Below, piece by piece: positions 1 through 9,574 of a stretch of 64,000 nucleotides of DNA. Each line of letters starts with the position of its first letter. Position 1 is the stretch's first letter. The notes below the pieces were generated by a model, which had not been told where the DNA came from, searched no databases, and saw nothing but the letters and a program-made list of their open reading frames with translations. This DNA is from Phycisphaerae bacterium (GTDB lineage: Bacteria > Planctomycetota > Phycisphaerae > UBA1845): assembly GCA_029260075.1 (NCBI GenBank), contig JAJDDY010000089.1, forward strand, positions 62,001 through 126,000. Reading direction: 5' to 3'. The position numbers were made by a program, and so were the translations under genes.

Positions 1-22
1 TGTAACTGGACTCACTGTTTCT

Positions 23-1366
23 CTAATTTGTCTTGATCCAGGCGATCGCCGCCTGCATTACGATATCTTGATTGGCGAGTAAGGACTCACGCGTCAATTC
101 GATCTGAACATCAGGGATCACACCTTTGGCTTCGAGCGTCTCCCCTCCCTCCGAAATGTAGTTCGCAAAAACATACTGAAAACCGTCCTCGTTGGGCAAG
201 CGCTCGACGATTGAAGGAAGAGCCGCCCCCGCAGTCCGCGAGCCGAATATTCTCGCTCGGCCAATATCCTGTAAACCGCCGGCGAAAATCTCAGCCGTCG
301 ACACCGACAGCCCATCAACCAGCACGGCCACAGGTCCGTCATACGTCGTGGCTCTGGGGAACACGACGAATTTCATTTCCTGGTTGCGAAGGTACATGGT
401 GCCGAGTTGTGTGTTTCTTTCGCCGACCATCCAACCAGCCATACCCATGGACAAGGCCCCAATGCCCCCGAAGTTATGGCGAATATCGATGATCACGCCA
501 TCGGCTTCCATGAACGAAGTCATGGCTTGGCCGAATTCCTTCATGAGATAGTTCGGGTGCAAGAACCCGTTGAACGCGATATACCCGATGTTGCCATCGA
601 GCATCCTATGCCGTATTCGAACGACCATCTCAGGCAGACCCATCAGGTGCGTACGTTCGCCCGGCTCTGCTACGAGTACGAGGTCTACTTCTACGGTTCG
701 ACCGTCGCCATCGAGGAGGCGAAGCTTGACTTCGTCACCCACATCCCCGAACAATTTCCGTGCGGTGGCCCGTGAAAGAATGAAATCACGCATGGTGCTG
801 TCGGCGTATTGTTTCATTACCAAATTGATGATTTTCTCAGACTGGCGTCCGTTGACGGCAAGAAGCTCCCAACCGGTTTTGATCCCCTTATCGGCACCGG
901 GATAACCCTCTTCCACCGTCGTGATGATCGCCTTGCCGTTGAGCACGCGGACGTCGAGTCCTGCGTAGCCATGCTCATCCTTCTTGTCGGAAGTGGACGA
1001 ATTATTGCCGCTCGCCTCGTCATCGCCGTCTTCGCCGTCGATACTTTCGTACGCCGACGCAGGAATAATCCCGAAGTGGGACTGCCCAAGCCTATTGAGC
1101 ATCTCTCTCATCGCCTTGCGAACTTCCGGCATCCGTTTGGCCTGCACGACACGCGGGCGATACTCCTCGCGAATCGCATCCCAATCCAAACCGTTGAGGT
1201 CCGCATCATAATGCTTGTCTCGAACCGTCTCCCAGACGACCTGGAACGATTCGAGATTGAGCGCCTTCTGCTCATCCGTCAGCACAGGCGTGCGGTGCGT
1301 GCTGCAGCCGGTCAGAAGCAAGGGAAACACAGCCAGTGACAAGGGATAAGACGCTAGTTTTCTCAT
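23..1366 (-). CDS. S41-family (C-terminal-processing type) peptidase lipoprotein
   Basis: Probable exported periplasmic or membrane-anchored serine peptidase of family S41. From the ATG at 1366, preceded by GAGGAAG, the protein is 447 aa and opens with a lipoprotein signal peptide (MRKLASYPLS, hydrophobic stretch, LLTGC). An earlier in-frame start 12 codons upstream would spoil the signal. An N-terminal helical region is followed by a PDZ-like segment at about residues 130-230 and the S41 core at about 260-430. The nucleophile region reads SVSTAEIFAGG. The segment where Ctp proteases carry the general-base lysine reads GSRTAGAALPS, so no lysine is seen there; the enzyme may use a tricorn-like arrangement or be impaired. 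It is the first gene in the window, and its regulation cannot be read. Confidence 0.8.
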   Translation of the reverse strand: MRKLASYPLSLAVFPLLLTGCSTHRTPVLTDEQKALNLESFQVVWETVRDKHYDADLNGLDWDAIREEYRPRVVQAKRMPEVRKAMREMLNRLGQSHFGIIPASAYESIDGEDGDDEASGNNSSTSDKKDEHGYAGLDVRVLNGKAIITTVEEGYPGADKGIKTGWELLAVNGRQSEKIINLVMKQYADSTMRDFILSRATARKLFGDVGDEVKLRLLDGDGRTVEVDLVLVAEPGERTHLMGLPEMVVRIRHRMLDGNIGYIAFNGFLHPNYLMKEFGQAMTSFMEADGVIIDIRHNFGGIGALSMGMAGWMVGERNTQLGTMYLRNQEMKFVVFPRATTYDGPVAVLVDGLSVSTAEIFAGGLQDIGRARIFGSRTAGAALPSIVERLPNEDGFQYVFANYISEGGETLEAKGVIPDVQIELTRESLLANQDIVMQAAIAWIKTN

Positions 1367-1594
1367 AGAACTTCCTCGTGTTAGATTTCGCGTGACCCAC
1401 ACATCCGTCAGACGTGTCGATGTAACATACGGCCCGATGACGCCGGGAAGGAGACGATCGCACGCGTGTCACGGCGTCCCCCTTTCCTTGCATCATGTTA
1501 GCAGATCGCAACGCCGGATCGATACGGAGGAATGTTGATTGTCGTCGAATTTTGTATACGAACTCCGCAAGCTACGCCGTGCTTGATCCGACGG

Positions 1595-2023
1595 TTAGTC
1601 CTTCGTTTGCAGCAGGTCAGCCATGGTCGTAGCGTCCTCAATCGAACTGACGTTTCCGGCGCCGTCGAAGGTCACCGTAAACGCCTCGCGGTTTGAATAG
1701 TTGTAGGTGATAACGAATCCGTCGGGCAAGCTGTTCTCTGCAAGCCGCTGTACGAGTCGGTCCTTGCTGAACTTGACAAGCGGGCTCGGCACGAGGTATT
1801 CGATGTCCTGACCGCCTACGCGTCGCTTTTTCTTGACCATAATGCGGTACTTCCTCGGCTCGCGGGCGATGTCGAACACCTGCGTCCACGACATGCCCGA
1901 AGTGATAGCCGCCTTGGCCGTACGAGCCTGCTCGTCCGCATCAAACGAGCCGTAGCCGCCACCATAATACAGTGCTGCCCACCCTACGCCGATCACAACA
2001 AACAAACCAAAGATAATCTTCAT
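1595..2023 (-). CDS. Small membrane-anchored protein of unknown function
   Basis: Unrecognised 142-aa protein. The N-terminus (MKIIFGLFVVIGVGWAALYY) is one hydrophobic segment, either a membrane anchor or an uncleaved signal. It is followed by a glycine-rich linker and a soluble domain of about 110 residues with a basic patch (MVKKKRR) near the middle. The ATG at 2023 is the only reasonable start. The gene sits alone between the S41 peptidase and the divergent GH13-like gene. The anchor-plus-small-domain layout resembles small SmpA/OmlA-type or DUF lipoprotein-like proteins, but no specific family can be named. Confidence 0.6.
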   Translation of the reverse strand: MKIIFGLFVVIGVGWAALYYGGGYGSFDADEQARTAKAAITSGMSWTQVFDIAREPRKYRIMVKKKRRVGGQDIEYLVPSPLVKFSKDRLVQRLAENSLPDGFVITYNYSNREAFTVTFDGAGNVSSIEDATTMADLLQTKD

Positions 2024-2302
2024 CTGTGATGTTCCCGATGAGACAGTGTGGCAGCCATGCTATCGAACAACGCCGCCCGCGAGGAAGTCTCGACCCTAGT
2101 TCAAGGGCAGGGATGATGCAAGCAGGGCTTCGCGATGTCGTATCGGCGATGCGTTGTCGGAGCTGGAAACCGAGATACAATGCTCCGGACACAGCTTTCT
2201 CTGAAACAGGCCCCGCCGCGTGCGGAGCCCGTGAAAACTATGAACGCGATGGAAACTCATACGACAATGCGGAGTCGGATTGGCCGCATGGGGAGTAGAC
2301 GC

Positions 2303-4087
2303 ATGATTCGTTCGATACTTACCGTACTTCTCACGACGTCAGTCATGGTCTGTCCAACGACAAGTCGCGCGCAGGCATCGGAAGAAAAAGCGGTAGCCGG
2401 AAAGGACATTGAGCACAAAAAGCCGGGCACGCAGACGGCGATTCCCGGGTGGGCTCGTAGCGCAAGATGGTACCACATCGTCGTGCCGCGATTCGATAAC
2501 GCCGAGCCGAAGAACGATCCGGAGCATACGCTACCGTGGAATAGCGATTGGCCCGTCGGTGACGTGACGCAAGAACAAGCGATCAGGCTCGACGCCCGTT
2601 CCTACGGTGGTGACCTTCAAGGCGTCACGCGCCGTTTGAACTATCTGAAGAGCCTGGGCGTCAACACGCTCCTACTGTCGGGCGTGTTTCGAAGCACCTT
2701 CAAGGAGGAACTTCGGGCCACGAACCACCACCATATTTCAAACGCGGTTGGCACTTCCGAGGTCGTTGCTACTCCGGAGCTAAGAACATTTTCAAATACG
2801 GTCAGTTCTAGTTCGCCGCCGGGAGATTACGGTATCTACACTTGGCCGCTCAACGGCAGCGACCGCCTTTTCATGGACTTGGTGCGGAGGGCGCATGCGA
2901 TGGGTTTTCGCGTTGTGTTGGCCACCGACCTGTCCGATACCTCGGACCCCGATCGCCGTGGCCCCGCCGGAGACGCCAACCAGCGTTTGATCGTACTTCG
3001 CAATTGGCTTGACCCCGACCGTGACGGCGACCTATCCGACGGGATCGACGGTTATGTGTTGCGTGATCCCGGGAAACTGTCCCACGCCTTTTGGAAACGG
3101 CTCCGCACGGAACTCAAGAAGGTCAACGCAGATGTGTTCCTGGTGGCCGACGTGGATGGCGACCCGACGCCGTGGTTACGCGGCGGCGAGTTCGATGTGG
3201 CCGTCGACTACGGTGCGTCGCGGGCTATTCGTCGATGGTTTGTGCCGGGTCGCAAGGGGTACACACTAACGCAATTCGCGGCAGACTTGACCAAGTTGAC
3301 GACGAGCCGATCGGCCGGCGTGCTGGCGTCGTCGCCGATCGCGCTTAGCGCTCATCGATTGGGGCGGTTGCTGTCGGCGATCGAAGGAGACGGCTCGTCA
3401 CAAGCGAGCAAGGATAAGACGACGCCGACGTCGGCCAACGATACTTCGGACGCGAAGTGGCAACTGGCTGTGATCCTGCAACGGTTCGTCGGAGCGCCGA
3501 TGACCTATTACGGCGATGAGTTCGGCGCACGTGGCGTGGCGTGGGCGGCCAGCCGGGGCCCGATGCCCTGGCCAGCGAAACAGGGCACGCGCGACGGGCG
3601 GCGCGGTTTTTTCGCCCCGCTGATTCAGTGGCTTGGTCTAAGAAGTGACACGGATAAGGCACTTTCGATGGGCGAGTTTCGCGTCGTTGCCGTCGACCCA
3701 GACAAGAACACCTTGATCGTGGCCCGCACAATGGTGGACAGCGAAGTGATCGCGGTGTTCAACTTCTCCGAGAAGAAGCGTAACGTTCGCGTGCCGATCG
3801 GTGCGGCCGGGCGAATGGTGGCGTTGATCAACCCGGTGCTGTCGCCGCCGGCGCGGGCGATCCCCCGCCCGGCGCCCGCGATTAAGAGTGACCCCAGCAT
3901 TGCGCCGTTACTCATGGGCGTGAGTAGCAAGTACGCCGACAGCGATGGTAACGTTGCGGCGTGGGTCGGGTCCATGGGCGTGCGCATTATTCTTCACGAA
4001 GACGGACCGGCGCCACAAGCCCCCTCGTTTCGCCCGGCCACGCGTCACAATCAAGATCGCAACGACGCCAAGATTCCCAAGCCGTAG
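2303..4087 (+). CDS. Exported alpha-amylase (GH13)-like protein with degraded catalytic motifs
   Basis: 594-aa protein from the ATG at 2303, preceded by GGGGAG, with a clear signal peptide (MIRSILTVLLTTSVMVCPT...). GH13 features are visible: SYGGDLQGVTRRLNYLKSLG near the N-terminus, a (beta/alpha)8-like middle, GAPMTYYGDEFGARG followed by SRGPMPWP late in the barrel, and a C-terminal beta domain (about 470-560). The acidic catalytic residues look altered. The first conserved motif reads VVLATDLSDTSD instead of D-x-V-x-N-H. The nucleophile region reads DGYVLRDPG instead of GFRLD. The acid/base region reads FLVADVDGD, with Asp rather than Glu. The third-Asp region reads SPIALSAHR. It may therefore be a non-catalytic carbohydrate-binding homologue. 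An ORF extending further upstream is possible but lacks a signal peptide. Confidence 0.7.
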   Translation: MIRSILTVLLTTSVMVCPTTSRAQASEEKAVAGKDIEHKKPGTQTAIPGWARSARWYHIVVPRFDNAEPKNDPEHTLPWNSDWPVGDVTQEQAIRLDARSYGGDLQGVTRRLNYLKSLGVNTLLLSGVFRSTFKEELRATNHHHISNAVGTSEVVATPELRTFSNTVSSSSPPGDYGIYTWPLNGSDRLFMDLVRRAHAMGFRVVLATDLSDTSDPDRRGPAGDANQRLIVLRNWLDPDRDGDLSDGIDGYVLRDPGKLSHAFWKRLRTELKKVNADVFLVADVDGDPTPWLRGGEFDVAVDYGASRAIRRWFVPGRKGYTLTQFAADLTKLTTSRSAGVLASSPIALSAHRLGRLLSAIEGDGSSQASKDKTTPTSANDTSDAKWQLAVILQRFVGAPMTYYGDEFGARGVAWAASRGPMPWPAKQGTRDGRRGFFAPLIQWLGLRSDTDKALSMGEFRVVAVDPDKNTLIVARTMVDSEVIAVFNFSEKKRNVRVPIGAAGRMVALINPVLSPPARAIPRPAPAIKSDPSIAPLLMGVSSKYADSDGNVAAWVGSMGVRIILHEDGPAPQAPSFRPATRHNQDRNDAKIPKP

Positions 4088-4152
4088 CCCGACGCTGGCG
4101 CATGAAGTGGACGTTGTCGTTCCCGCCCGTGGGTGAATCCCACTTCTGCGCC

Positions 4153-4280
4153 GCTGGTGCGTGAATCCCTTCTCGCACCCATCTTCGCCGGAACCGCTAG
4201 TGCGTGAACCTTTCTCGCACCCATGTTCGCCGGAACCGCTGGTGCGTGAATCCTTTCTCGCACCCGTCTTCGCCGGAATC
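4153..4280. repeat. Three tandem copies of a 42-43 bp repeat
   Basis: Three head-to-tail copies begin at 4153, 4196 and 4238. Each starts with GCTGGTGCGTGAA or a near variant and ends with TTCGCCGGAA. The copies differ at a few positions. They lie in the 290-bp gap between the 3' ends of two convergent genes. No coding role is evident. Confidence 0.8.
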
Positions 4281-4317
4281 ACACAGGGCGTGTTCAGAAA
4301 GCACGAGGACCAGCCAT

Positions 4318-4391
4318 GCCGCGACCGTAAGGGAGCGAATTATTCGTGTTCTTCCGTGTGATCTGAAGCAACGCTTCCTTACGGGCGCGGC
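4318..4391. repeat. Dispersed palindromic element (GAGCCGCG family) between convergent genes
   Basis: Left arm 4318-4337 and right arm 4372-4391 are imperfect inverted repeats of the GAGCCGCGACCGTAAGGGAG core with a 34-nt loop. The right arm overlaps the end of the downstream minus-strand gene and supplies its last codons and stop (S-E-P-R-P-stop). The position between two convergent genes suits a bidirectional terminator, but there is no T-run of the classical kind. Confidence 0.7.
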
Positions 4392-6628
4392 TCTGAAAGA
4401 GGCTTCTTAGGCACGCTCTTAACGTCAAGCTGCTTCGCAAGGTCTTTCGATGTGTTGACCGGAAGTTTGCAACGGTATTGCTCGCAAACGTAGGCGGTGG
4501 CTTTCCCGTTTCGCTTCGTCTTGCCTCGAAGCAGCGGAATGATTGATTCCGCACCACCCTCCGCCCGACCGACCACGACCTTGTTGGGTAGATAGCGATC
4601 GTAGACGGTCCGTATCAATGACTTCATGTCGGCGTCGTCCGCATCGCCGACGATAGCGATTTCCTTAATGCGATCGTGGTAAAAGTCCACAGCGCACAGC
4701 AACCGCTCCGACGCACCGGGCGAGTTGGCGACGAGCGGAGCGAACGCTCGAAAGATGGATTCCGCTTTGGCTCGAAGATCCTTGCGGTCCAGAAGAACCG
4801 CCAACCGCAAGAGGTTCATGGCGTGCACGGAGTTGGCGCCGGGAATGGCGCCGTCTTGCGGCTGTTTGGAACGAGCGATCAGCTTTTCGCCGTCGCTAGC
4901 CGTGAAGAAAAATGCCCCGCCCTTGTCATCGTAATAGTGCTCGATCGACGCTTCGGTCAGCGTCAAAGCCGCGTCAAGCCAACGCTGGTCGAACGTGGCT
5001 TCATAGAGATTGAGCAGTCCGTCGATGAGAAAGGCGTAATCGCTGAGATAGGCTGATAGTCGTGCTTGGCCGGTGCGGTACGTCCGCAGAAGTCGCCCGT
5101 CCTTTCGTAGTTTCGTCAGCACGAAATCAGCCGCGTCCACCGCCGCTTTCGCGTACTTGGGTTGATCGAGAACGCGTGCCCCCTTCGCCAACGACGCGAT
5201 CATCAGCCCGTTCCAACCGGTTAGAATCTTGTCGTCGAGACTTGGAGCGGTGCGCTTGGCTCTGGCGGCGACCATCTTCTTCCGCCATCCGGCAAGCCGA
5301 TTCAAGAACTCCGCCGTATCGAGTTCGTGCAATGCCGCAAACGCCGGGGCCGGCTTGTTGATGTGCAGAATGTTCTTCGGGCCGGCGGGCGCGTGGCCCA
5401 TTCGCTCAAACCAGTTCCCCGTTTCGGTCACATCGTAAAATTCACAGAACAGCGCAGCGTCTTCGTTCCCCAGCACCTCCCGTACCTGCTCCACCGTCCA
5501 GATGTAGAACGCCCCCTCCAGCCCGTCGCTGTCCGCGTCGCGCGCCGAGTAGAACCCGCCTTTCGGAGAAGCGAGGTCAGCCATCACGTAGTCGAAAATG
5601 TCAGCCGCGATGGCCGCATACTCCGGCTTATGCGTCAATTGCGCCGCGTCGAGATAAATCGAGCTGACCATGGCCTGGTCGTAGAGCATTTTTTCGAAGT
5701 GCGGAACGAGCCACTGCGTATCGGTGCTATAGCGGCAGATTCCGCCGCCGAGATGATCGTAGATACCGCCGCGGGCCATGTGATCCAATGTGATATCGAC
5801 CGCCTCAAAGAGTTGGGTATCTTGCGTGCGTCGATAAACCCGGAGCAGCAGGTCCATGGCCATACTCGGCGGAAACTTGTTCGTCCCGCTCGAAAGCCCA
5901 CCGAGCGTGCGATCGAAATATCCAGAAAGGAGTTTCGCCGTCCGATCGACGTCAGCCAACGGAATCACGCCCTCCGCAGGCGGAGGCCCGGTCGCCCAGC
6001 TGGCGAAGAAATCTTTGGCGCCCTTGGCACTCTGCTCGATGCGATCGCGATCGTTCGTCCAGGTCGTCGACACGCCGTTGAGAATCTGAAGGAACTGCGC
6101 CGTCGGGAAGTATGTACCGGCGTGGAACGGCGTGCCGTCGGGCGTGAGCCAGACGCTCATGGGCCAACCGCCGCCTTGGGTCAACGCCTGCGTGAACGCC
6201 ATGTAAACCTCATCCACATCAGGCCGCTCCTCTCGATCGACCTTGATGCTTATGAACGATTCGTTTAGCACGGCTGCGACGGCCTCATCCTCGAAACTCT
6301 CATGGGCCATCACGTGACACCAGTGGCATGCGGAATATCCGATGCTCAGGAAGATGGGCTTGTCCTCCGACCGCGCCTTGGCAAAGGCTTCGTCCCCCCA
6401 CTCGTACCACGCCACCGGATTGTGGGCGTGTTGCAAAAGGTACGGACTGGTCGCGTTGATCAACCGATTGGTATGTTTCATTTGGTCCGTCGGTTCCATT
6501 TCCGCGCCTCGCTTAACCTTCTTCTTAGAATCGGGCGGCTTGCAAGAGCCCAACCCGGGACCGGCAACCACCAGGAACGCGGCCACGAACAGATAGCGCA
6601 AAGGGCTGCGGAATCTCGTTATGATCAT
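4379..6628 (-). CDS. DUF255 / YyaL-type thioredoxin-domain lipoprotein
   Basis: 749-aa protein of the YyaL / SSP411 (DUF255) family. It carries a lipoprotein signal (hydrophobic stretch ending GLGSC, then a Lys-rich linker). The N-terminal thioredoxin-like domain begins at about residue 50 with [19 protein letters not shown] and contains the CxxC motif in [14 protein letters not shown]. It is followed by an (alpha/alpha)6-barrel-like region up to about residue 680. The biochemical role of the family is unsettled; a redox or carbohydrate-epimerase-like role has been suggested. The extreme C-terminus (SEPRP) is encoded by a dispersed repeat, so the natural end may have been replaced. The gene is convergent with the GH13-like gene. 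Confidence 0.85.
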   Translation of the reverse strand: MIITRFRSPLRYLFVAAFLVVAGPGLGSCKPPDSKKKVKRGAEMEPTDQMKHTNRLINATSPYLLQHAHNPVAWYEWGDEAFAKARSEDKPIFLSIGYSACHWCHVMAHESFEDEAVAAVLNESFISIKVDREERPDVDEVYMAFTQALTQGGGWPMSVWLTPDGTPFHAGTYFPTAQFLQILNGVSTTWTNDRDRIEQSAKGAKDFFASWATGPPPAEGVIPLADVDRTAKLLSGYFDRTLGGLSSGTNKFPPSMAMDLLLRVYRRTQDTQLFEAVDITLDHMARGGIYDHLGGGICRYSTDTQWLVPHFEKMLYDQAMVSSIYLDAAQLTHKPEYAAIAADIFDYVMADLASPKGGFYSARDADSDGLEGAFYIWTVEQVREVLGNEDAALFCEFYDVTETGNWFERMGHAPAGPKNILHINKPAPAFAALHELDTAEFLNRLAGWRKKMVAARAKRTAPSLDDKILTGWNGLMIASLAKGARVLDQPKYAKAAVDAADFVLTKLRKDGRLLRTYRTGQARLSAYLSDYAFLIDGLLNLYEATFDQRWLDAALTLTEASIEHYYDDKGGAFFFTASDGEKLIARSKQPQDGAIPGANSVHAMNLLRLAVLLDRKDLRAKAESIFRAFAPLVANSPGASERLLCAVDFYHDRIKEIAIVGDADDADMKSLIRTVYDRYLPNKVVVGRAEGGAESIIPLLRGKTKRNGKATAYVCEQYRCKLPVNTSKDLAKQLDVKSVPKKPLSEPRP

Positions 6629-6886
6629 GTCATTTACCCGAATCTTCGTCGCCCGATCAAGTCAACCCGCCCGCCGCGCGGGATCCGGCTGCCTGTGCGA
6701 AGAGTGTATCACCGGCTCCCCGCTCGTGCCACATTGGTCCGACCCGGGTAAACGGCCTCGGCACACCAACCAGCGCGCCAGTTTCGCCAGACCACCAGAC
6801 GCGACTTCGACCCGCTCGGCGCTTGCCCGCGGAGCGAGTTGTTCGTAAGGTACGCGCTTCATAACGATCTTTCACGGAGCGACATT

Positions 6887-7897
6887 GTGGCAAAACGGTA
6901 CATTGCGGAATTGGGTCCTGGCGAGCGGCTTGAACACGAGGTTTTTCTCGTCAAGTCGAAGGATCTTCGCACGACGACGCAGGGAAGCCTCTATATTCAT
7001 GCGGTTCTTGCGGATCGGACGGGACAGCTCGTCGCCCGCCACTGGCAGGCCACCGAGGGCATCTACAAACAGATCCCCGAGGGCGGATTCATGCGCTTCA
7101 CCGGGCGCGTCGAGAACTACAAGGGCAACCTCCAGTTCATCGTCGACGGTATCGGCATCGCCGACCCGGGAACGTACGACCTGGGCGAATTCCTACCGGC
7201 CACAAGCTGCAACGTCGACCAAATGTGGCAACGCACTCAGGCGATTCTCTCCGAAGTCAAGCATCCACACCTTGCGGAGTTGGTGAAGGAGTACCTGGCT
7301 GACGAGGAGCTCATGGACCGATTCCGCCGCGCTCCCGCCGCCACGACCATGCACCACGCCTATATCGGCGGTCTGCTCGAACACACGCTTAGCGTGCTCG
7401 AAGTCGCCACCAAGGTGATCCCGCATTATCCCAAGCTCAGCCTCGACCTCGTGCTTGTCGGCGTCTTTCTGCATGACATCGGCAAGACCAGCGAGCTAAC
7501 TTTTCAGTCGAACATCGGCTACTCCGATCACGGACAACTCGTCGGGCACATCGCCCTGGCGACCATTTGGGTTGGGCAAAAAGCGGAGGCGGTGGCCGCG
7601 CGAACGGGCATGCCCTTCCCCGACGATCTGCTCTCGGTGCTTCAACACATCATCCTGTCGCACCACGGCCGGTACGAGTATGGCAGCCCCAAGCTCCCGG
7701 CCATTCCCGAGGCCGTCGCCATCCACTACCTGGACAACCTCGACGCCAAGATCAATCAGTTTCTCACTGAAATCGACAAAGACCCCGACACGCAAACGCA
7801 CTGGACGAACTACAATCGTGCGTTGGAAACGAAGATATACAAGCCGGACCTCATGGGTTCGCGTCCGCGTGAAGCGGCTGCGACATCGGCTAAGTAG
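6887..7897 (+). CDS. YhaM-like 3'-5' exoribonuclease (OB-fold + HD domain)
   Basis: 336-aa protein from a GTG at 6887 (GGAG eight bases upstream); an ATG 16 codons earlier has no better signal. An N-terminal OB-fold-like nucleic-acid-binding domain (about 15-95, with RFTGRVENYKGNLQFIV) is followed by an HD phosphohydrolase domain containing HHAYIGGLLEHTLSV and GVFLHDIGKTSEL, then LSHHGRYEYGSP. This is the YhaM/CBF1 architecture, a family of Mn-dependent 3'-5' exonucleases. The next gene, gcvPA, starts 15 bp downstream, so the two may be cotranscribed. Confidence 0.85.
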   Translation: MAKRYIAELGPGERLEHEVFLVKSKDLRTTTQGSLYIHAVLADRTGQLVARHWQATEGIYKQIPEGGFMRFTGRVENYKGNLQFIVDGIGIADPGTYDLGEFLPATSCNVDQMWQRTQAILSEVKHPHLAELVKEYLADEELMDRFRRAPAATTMHHAYIGGLLEHTLSVLEVATKVIPHYPKLSLDLVLVGVFLHDIGKTSELTFQSNIGYSDHGQLVGHIALATIWVGQKAEAVAARTGMPFPDDLLSVLQHIILSHHGRYEYGSPKLPAIPEAVAIHYLDNLDAKINQFLTEIDKDPDTQTHWTNYNRALETKIYKPDLMGSRPREAAATSAK

Positions 7898-7912
7898 AAC
7901 AAACGGTCCACC

Positions 7913-9250
7913 ATGCAGTACACCCAACTAACCGATAGCAACGTCCAAGAGATGCTCCAAGCCATTCCGGCGCGCTCCGTCGATGACTTGTTCAAAACGA
8001 TTCCGGAACGTTTTCGAATGACGGGCGACCTGAACATACCGTCGGGTCTCAGCGAGTTGGAAATCCTACGCGACACCGCAACACTTGCGGCCAAGAACAG
8101 TCACTGCGAACAACTCGCATGTTTTCTCGGTGCCGGCGCTTATGACCACTTTGTGCCTACGGTGGTCGACCACATGGCCGCACAGGGCGCGTTCCTCACC
8201 GGGTATACGCCGTATCAAGCCGAGGCGTCCCAAGGCGTCTTGCAACTCTTCTTCGAGTTTCAGACCATGGTCTGTCAATTGACCGGCATGGACGCAGCCA
8301 ACGCCTCGCTCTATGAAGTCGCCACGGCTGCGTCGGAGGCGGTGGTTATGGCCACGGCTGTCACGCGCCGCAATCGCGTGGTCGTTTCTGGGTCGCTCCA
8401 TCCCGACACGCTTTCCGTACTGAACACCACTGCTCGGTCGCGCGGTATCGAGCTTGTCGTCGTGGCGACGCCCGGCGGTGTCACCGAGATGGACGAGCTA
8501 CGCGGACACCTCAGCGACAAGACCGCCGCCGTCGTCGTTGCATCGCCGAATTTCTTCGGTTGCGTTGAGCGAATCGACCTGATCACCCCCGTCGTGCATG
8601 AGCACGGTGCGTTGATGATCGTTTCGACCGATCCTATCGCCAGCGGCCTGTTGAAGCCGCCCGGAGCGTTCGACGTGGACATCGTCGTGGCTGAGGGTCA
8701 AGCGCTTGGCGTTCCGCTTCAGTACGGCGGTCCCTATCTGGGACTTATGGCCGGCAAGGAGAAGCTACTACGCAAGATGCCGGGGCGAATCGTGGGCATG
8801 GCCCGCGACGCCGAGCGTCGTCGCGGGTTCTGTTTGGTGCTGCAAACGCGTGAGCAACACATCAAGCGCGAGCGTGCCACCAGCAACATCTGCACGAATC
8901 AAGGCCTCCTCGCGGTTCGCGCCGCCATCCACATGGCCGCGCTTGGCCCGAAGGGTCTGGCCGATGTGGCGTCACAATGTTTCGACAAGGCGCACTACGC
9001 CGCGAGCGAGATCACCAAGCTTGATGGATACGAGTTGCGGTTCGACGCGCCGTTCTTCAAGGAATTCACGGTGCGCACCACGCGCGGCGTATCGGAAGCA
9101 CTGAGTGCTTGCCGGCGCGCGGACATCTTGGGCGGCGTACCTTTGGCCAGGCTTGACGATCGCTACGAAGATTGTTTTCTCGTAGCCGTAACAGAAAAAC
9201 GAACGCGAGCGGAAATCGACCGCCTTGCTGAAGCGTTGGATGGTGTGTAG
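7913..9250 (+). CDS. gcvPA: Glycine dehydrogenase (decarboxylating) subunit 1
   Basis: 445 aa, the usual length of the N-terminal half of a split P-protein. It is the non-PLP half-subunit of the glycine cleavage system, which decarboxylates glycine and transfers the aminomethyl group to lipoylated GcvH. Family signatures include CFLGAGAYDHFVPTVVDHM near residue 65, FLTGYTPYQAEASQGVLQ, and SNICTNQGLLAVRAAIHM near 325. The partner subunit GcvPB follows after one small gene. GcvT and GcvH are not in this window, but a lipoate ligase is encoded just downstream, consistent with lipoyl-dependent glycine cleavage. Confidence 0.95.
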   Translation: MQYTQLTDSNVQEMLQAIPARSVDDLFKTIPERFRMTGDLNIPSGLSELEILRDTATLAAKNSHCEQLACFLGAGAYDHFVPTVVDHMAAQGAFLTGYTPYQAEASQGVLQLFFEFQTMVCQLTGMDAANASLYEVATAASEAVVMATAVTRRNRVVVSGSLHPDTLSVLNTTARSRGIELVVVATPGGVTEMDELRGHLSDKTAAVVVASPNFFGCVERIDLITPVVHEHGALMIVSTDPIASGLLKPPGAFDVDIVVAEGQALGVPLQYGGPYLGLMAGKEKLLRKMPGRIVGMARDAERRRGFCLVLQTREQHIKRERATSNICTNQGLLAVRAAIHMAALGPKGLADVASQCFDKAHYAASEITKLDGYELRFDAPFFKEFTVRTTRGVSEALSACRRADILGGVPLARLDDRYEDCFLVAVTEKRTRAEIDRLAEALDGV

Positions 9251-9253
9251 ATC

Positions 9254-9550
9254 GTGGACTGGATCGGCGCCGGCGTCACGTTGCTCCTGCTGTTCTCGCT
9301 CGGCCTGTTGGTCTTCGTGCTGTTTCTCGTTTGGCGTGAAGGTTACAAACGTGGCTGGCGGCGGGCTCGGTCAACGCCGCCGATGTGCCTCAGTTGTGGC
9401 TACAATCTGTCGGGCTTGACGCAGTGTCGATGTCCCGAATGTGGCACTGAGTATCGTATCGATGAGCTATGGCGCAACCCCTTGTTCGGTAGCGCCAACA
9501 AGTCGGCCAGGATGGTCAGGCCGCGTTCAGGAAAGCCCGCCTCGAAGTAG
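9254..9550 (+). CDS. Small membrane protein with cytoplasmic zinc ribbon
   Basis: 98-aa protein starting at a GTG (9254), three bases after gcvPA stops, so probably translationally coupled. One N-terminal transmembrane segment (about residues 4-26, GVTLLLLFSLGLLVFVLFLV) is followed by a basic stretch and a four-cysteine zinc ribbon, CLSCGYNLSGL then CRCPECGTEY. This TM-plus-ribbon pattern is common in planctomycete proteins of unknown function. Its conserved placement between gcvPA and gcvPB would need comparison across genomes. No enzymatic motif is visible. Confidence 0.65.
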   Translation: MDWIGAGVTLLLLFSLGLLVFVLFLVWREGYKRGWRRARSTPPMCLSCGYNLSGLTQCRCPECGTEYRIDELWRNPLFGSANKSARMVRPRSGKPASK

Positions 9551-9574
9551 GCGACCAGCCCTTTGGAACCCCGC

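Noticed and set aside
5327-6268. 313-aa plus-strand frame opposite the DUF255 gene
   Set aside because: Arg-rich antisense shadow without domains.
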